Made by a program: the position numbers and the translations under genes. 8,252 bases of DNA from Nitrososphaerota archaeon (lineage in GTDB: Archaea > Thermoproteota > Bathyarchaeia > Bathyarchaeales > Bathycorpusculaceae), in the NCBI GenBank assembly GCA_031282985.1, contig JAITCR010000176.1:1-8252 (forward strand), given 5' to 3'. The stretch's first letter is position 1. The number at the start of each line of letters is the position of its first letter. Below, in pieces: positions 6,367 through 8,252 of this stretch. The notes under the pieces were generated by a model. That model worked only from the letters and a program-made list of their open reading frames with translations. It was not told where the DNA came from and made no database searches.

Positions 6367-6777
6367 ATGGATGAAACAGATCGAAAAATCATAAAAATAC
6401 TAAAAGACGACTCAAGAGCAGGTCACGTCGAAATCGGCAACCAAATCGGTTTATCCGAAGGAGCTGTTAGAAAAAGAATTAAAAATTTAATCGACGAAGG
6501 CACCATTTGTAAATTTACAGTAAAAATAGATGCAACCGAAGGCGCAGAAGCCATAACACTACTAACAGTAAATCCAGCCTATCCCACACAGGAAGTAACA
6601 AAATGCATACAACTAATACACAATGTAGAAACTATTTACGAAGTAACAGGTGAATACGACATCATAGCAGTCATAAGTGGCATGAATGTAGTTGAAGTTA
6701 ACGAATGCATAGAAAAAATCCGACGCGTAGAAGGCATAATGAAAACCAACACCATGATAATCCTACGCAACATCTAA
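6367..6777 (+). CDS. Lrp/AsnC-family transcriptional regulator, LysM-like
   Basis: This 136-residue DNA-binding regulator starts MDETDRKIIKILKDDSRAGHVEIG, continues with the recognition helix region LSEGAVRKRIKNLIDEGTI (about 29-47), and then has an AsnC/RAM ligand-binding and oligomerisation domain (about 60-136). VTGEYDIIAVI near 93-103 is the conserved glycine-rich effector-site stretch. The length and the TMIILRNI ending fit single-domain archaeal Lrp proteins. In Sulfolobus the relative LysM lies within the lysine operon and activates it when lysine is low. Here the gene is divergent from lysW with the palindromes between them, so a lysine- or arginine-sensing role is likely but inferred. 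The ATG at 6367 gives the full helix-turn-helix domain; only a weak AGG lies upstream. I leave the symbol empty because orthology to lysM is not shown. Confidence 0.92.
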   Translation: MDETDRKIIKILKDDSRAGHVEIGNQIGLSEGAVRKRIKNLIDEGTICKFTVKIDATEGAEAITLLTVNPAYPTQEVTKCIQLIHNVETIYEVTGEYDIIAVISGMNVVEVNECIEKIRRVEGIMKTNTMIILRNI

Positions 6778-7057
6778 AAACTCGGCTTATAACAACATGT
6801 TAAACTCAAACAGAAATAGAAACCACAGGAACAAAGGGTTTCAATAGAGGTTACTTATTATAAACCAGCAGTATACCTCCGAATTCTAAACATATGCTCA
6901 TAACAAGAAGCAACTTCTTGAGTATCGCCCAGACACTAAGGAACTGTCAGATAATAACTTGCGAAATCGTACAGCTTTTCAAATTCAAAATAAGTCGTTT
7001 TTATTCATTTATGGCTTTAACAACTTTATTTTTCCACATATTTTCGCAAATTATTGC
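6778..7057. other. Non-coding region after the regulator gene
   Basis: About 280 bp with no convincing ORF in either strand and no tRNA- or rRNA-like sequence. It contains a small perfect hairpin at 6904-6920 and, near 6998-7002 and 7029-7033, T5 tracts on the plus strand. The T tracts could end transcription from the regulator gene, although they are more than 200 bp past its stop. Confidence 0.45.
6904..6920. repeat. Short hairpin CAAGAAG-CAA-CTTCTTG
   Basis: A perfect 7-bp inverted repeat with a three-base loop. It is not followed by a T run, so it does not look like an intrinsic terminator. It may be a relic of a mobile-element end, a small RNA hairpin or chance. Confidence 0.5.
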
Positions 7058-7378
7058 TTAACCGTTCCTAATCTGAACACCGTTAATATTTCCTACAGGT
7101 TTGTTAAGATAAAATGTTGCTGACAAATAGGGATAAAGAGCCAAAGCATCTCTTGTCACACTATAACTTGTACCCACCCCTGCCTCAAGAAGTGCATTAT
7201 TCAAATCATTATTATGCAACTGTCTAGGAATTATCACAGGACTCACCTCAGAACGGGCCTTTGTTAAAACAGGCTTAACACCACTTCCATCATCAAACGA
7301 AGGAAAAGAAGAAGCCCAATACGTCTTAGCTGCTTCAAAAGCAAAATCTGTAAGTTCCTCCTCAGAAAAAAGGGTCAT
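7058..7378 (-). CDS. Hypothetical protein, possibly a gene fragment
   Basis: This 106-residue ORF is not recognised. It opens MTLFSEEELTDFAFEAAKTYW, an acidic, probably helical stretch. A mixed region rich in Ser, Val and Pro follows, then an aromatic and glycine-containing C-terminus (YPYLSATFYLNKPVGNINGVQIRNG). There is no signal peptide, membrane segment, cysteine cluster or nucleotide-binding motif. The ATG at 7378 lies only three bases past the stop of the IS1 transposase remnant. GAGGT directly abuts the ATG, too close for a normal ribosome-binding site. The open frame may therefore be the 3' part of a gene cut by IS1, or cargo carried with it. Its composition looks protein-like, but expression is uncertain. 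Confidence 0.4.
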   Translation of the reverse strand: MTLFSEEELTDFAFEAAKTYWASSFPSFDDGSGVKPVLTKARSEVSPVIIPRQLHNNDLNNALLEAGVGTSYSVTRDALALYPYLSATFYLNKPVGNINGVQIRNG

Positions 7379-7381
7379 ACC

Positions 7382-7765
7382 TCAGAATAGTTTACGTTTA
7401 AATTCTAACACGTTTATGAGGAGTTCAAAGAGGGTTGTGTGCATTTCCAACGATTTAGAGTAACAAATCATTTTACGGACTAAACACTTAAGCCTTATAC
7501 GAAACATTAGGTGCTTACGCTCAACTCTCTGCGCATTTCTCTTACCCGTACACAAAATACCCTGTGACATGGCATCATGATAGGCAAAGTTATCATCCGA
7601 AAACACCATAACGATTTCCACATTTAACCCTGGCAATAACGCTAAGAGCTTTTGCAACACCTCCTGCTCTCTTACACCAAAAACATACACCACAATTTCA
7701 CCCGCTTCATGATTCATCGCATACCACAACCAACAAGACATTTTCTCACAATAGACTTCTTGCAA
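7382..7765 (-). pseudogene. IS1-family transposase, C-terminal part only
   Basis: The 127-codon frame reads WLWYAMNHEAGEIVVYVFG near its start, then VFSDDNFAYHD, GKRNAQRVERKHL, RLKCLVRKMICYSKSLEMH and a final NVLEF. This is the IS1 InsB/InsAB catalytic half, in family order. IS1 transposases carry an N-terminal zinc-finger and helix-turn-helix part (InsA), which is absent here. The first catalytic motif, normally around VDEMW plus about a dozen residues before WLWYA, is shrunk to EVYCEKMSCWLW, and the expected Asp is missing. The second Asp (SDD) and the Glu (QRVERKH) remain. The frame is closed by TGA at 7769-7771 just upstream. The remaining frame is open only from a TTG at 7765, and the upstream DNA belongs to another element on the opposite strand. 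The protein should be inactive. Confidence 0.85.
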
Positions 7766-7800
7766 AACTCATAAATCTAAGTTTGTTTTTTTGTTATGAT

Positions 7801-8252
7801 GTGTTTGTTGTAAAGTATGAAAACATCCAAAGTTATTCAGATGAGCAGTTTCGTAGAATTACAGGTGTAAAGAGGACCACTTTTGAAAAAATGCTAACAA
7901 TTCTCCAGCAGCTAAACACGAGCTAACCTCTAAAGGCGGCCCAAAACCCAAACTATGCCCCGAAGACATGTTATTAGCCACTTTAGAATACATACAAAGA
8001 ATACCAAACCTACGCCCACGTAGCAACAAACTATGGAATATGTGAAAGTAGCATCTACCACATCATAAAATGGGTAGAAAACACTTGATAAAAGACGGAA
8101 CATTTTCACTACCCGAACGAAAAGCTTTGCTGAAAAGTGATATGGACTATGAAGTGGTGCTCATTGATGCAACAGAGTCGCCTGTTGAGCCGGTCTAAAA
8201 AAGCAAAGACACACCTACAGTGGCAAAAAGAAAAAGAGACACACCATAAAGT
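7801..8252 (+). pseudogene. IS5-type (DDE_Tnp_4-like) transposase, frameshifted and cut by window end
   Basis: Stitching three plus-strand frames gives a recognisable IS5-family transposase of the ISL2/IS1031 kind. The first frame reads KYENIQSYSDEQFRRITGVK and FEKMLTILQQL, then stops at 7924. After a shift come SKGGPKPKLCPEDMLLATLEYIQ, then YGICESSIYHIIKWVEN from 8032, with a stop at 8086. From 8094 the frame reads DGTFSLPERKALLKSDMDYEVVLIDATESPVE, whose LIDATE holds the first catalytic Asp. A stop follows at 8196, and from 8201 KKQRHTYSGKKKKRHTIK runs to the window edge. At least four frame disruptions mean it is dead. No ATG lies where relatives start, so the left boundary at a GTG is approximate. 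The rest of the element, including the remaining catalytic residues, lies outside the window. Confidence 0.82.

Noticed and set aside
6778..7057. Possible small RNA or tRNA gene in the non-coding region.
   Set aside because: I found no tRNA arms, CCA-type end or extended paired structure beyond one 7-bp hairpin.
1..8252. CRISPR array or a defence system.
   Set aside because: No regularly repeated units with spacers are present, and no gene resembles Cas, restriction, toxin-antitoxin or other defence proteins.

Overview
The window holds a compact six-gene operon on the minus strand for amino-acid biosynthesis on the LysW carrier protein, read in the order lysW, lysX, lysY, lysZ, lysJ, lysK (about 6135 down to 472). 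A divergent Lrp/AsnC-type regulator gene (6367-6777, plus strand) sits at its head. In this pathway the amino group of alpha-aminoadipate (leading to lysine) or of glutamate (leading to ornithine and arginine) is ligated to the C-terminal glutamate of LysW. The carrier-bound substrate is then phosphorylated, reduced, aminated and released. All six carrier-pathway proteins are present and keep most of their recognisable active-site motifs. The gene order, the AT-rich TATA-like promoter motifs and the LysM-like regulator point to an archaeon, most likely a mesophilic TACK-type lineage such as Bathyarchaeia. That taxonomic placement is inference.

Region by region: 1-342 is a heavily frameshifted remnant of an IS630-family transposase on the minus strand. 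343-471 is a short spacer with nothing recognisable. 472-6135 is the operon, with genes overlapping or separated by at most 64 bp. 6136-6366 is the divergent control region, with three inverted repeats spaced about 30 bp apart and TATA-like motifs. 6367-6777 is the regulator. 6778-7057 is non-coding, with one small hairpin and T-rich tracts. 7058-7378 is an unrecognised small ORF. 7382-7765 is the C-terminal part of an IS1-family transposase that has lost its front half. 7801-8252 is an IS5-type transposase broken by several frameshifts and cut by the window edge.

The core enzymes are a known system. The most unusual points are the oversized ligase, which has roughly 70 extra residues inserted between its metal-binding residues, and the periodic operator-like array between the regulator and lysW. 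Only one ligase is present and no upstream alpha-aminoadipate genes are visible. Whether the operon makes lysine, ornithine or both therefore cannot be settled from this window. The operon is an island of intact genes bordered on both sides by decayed mobile elements.
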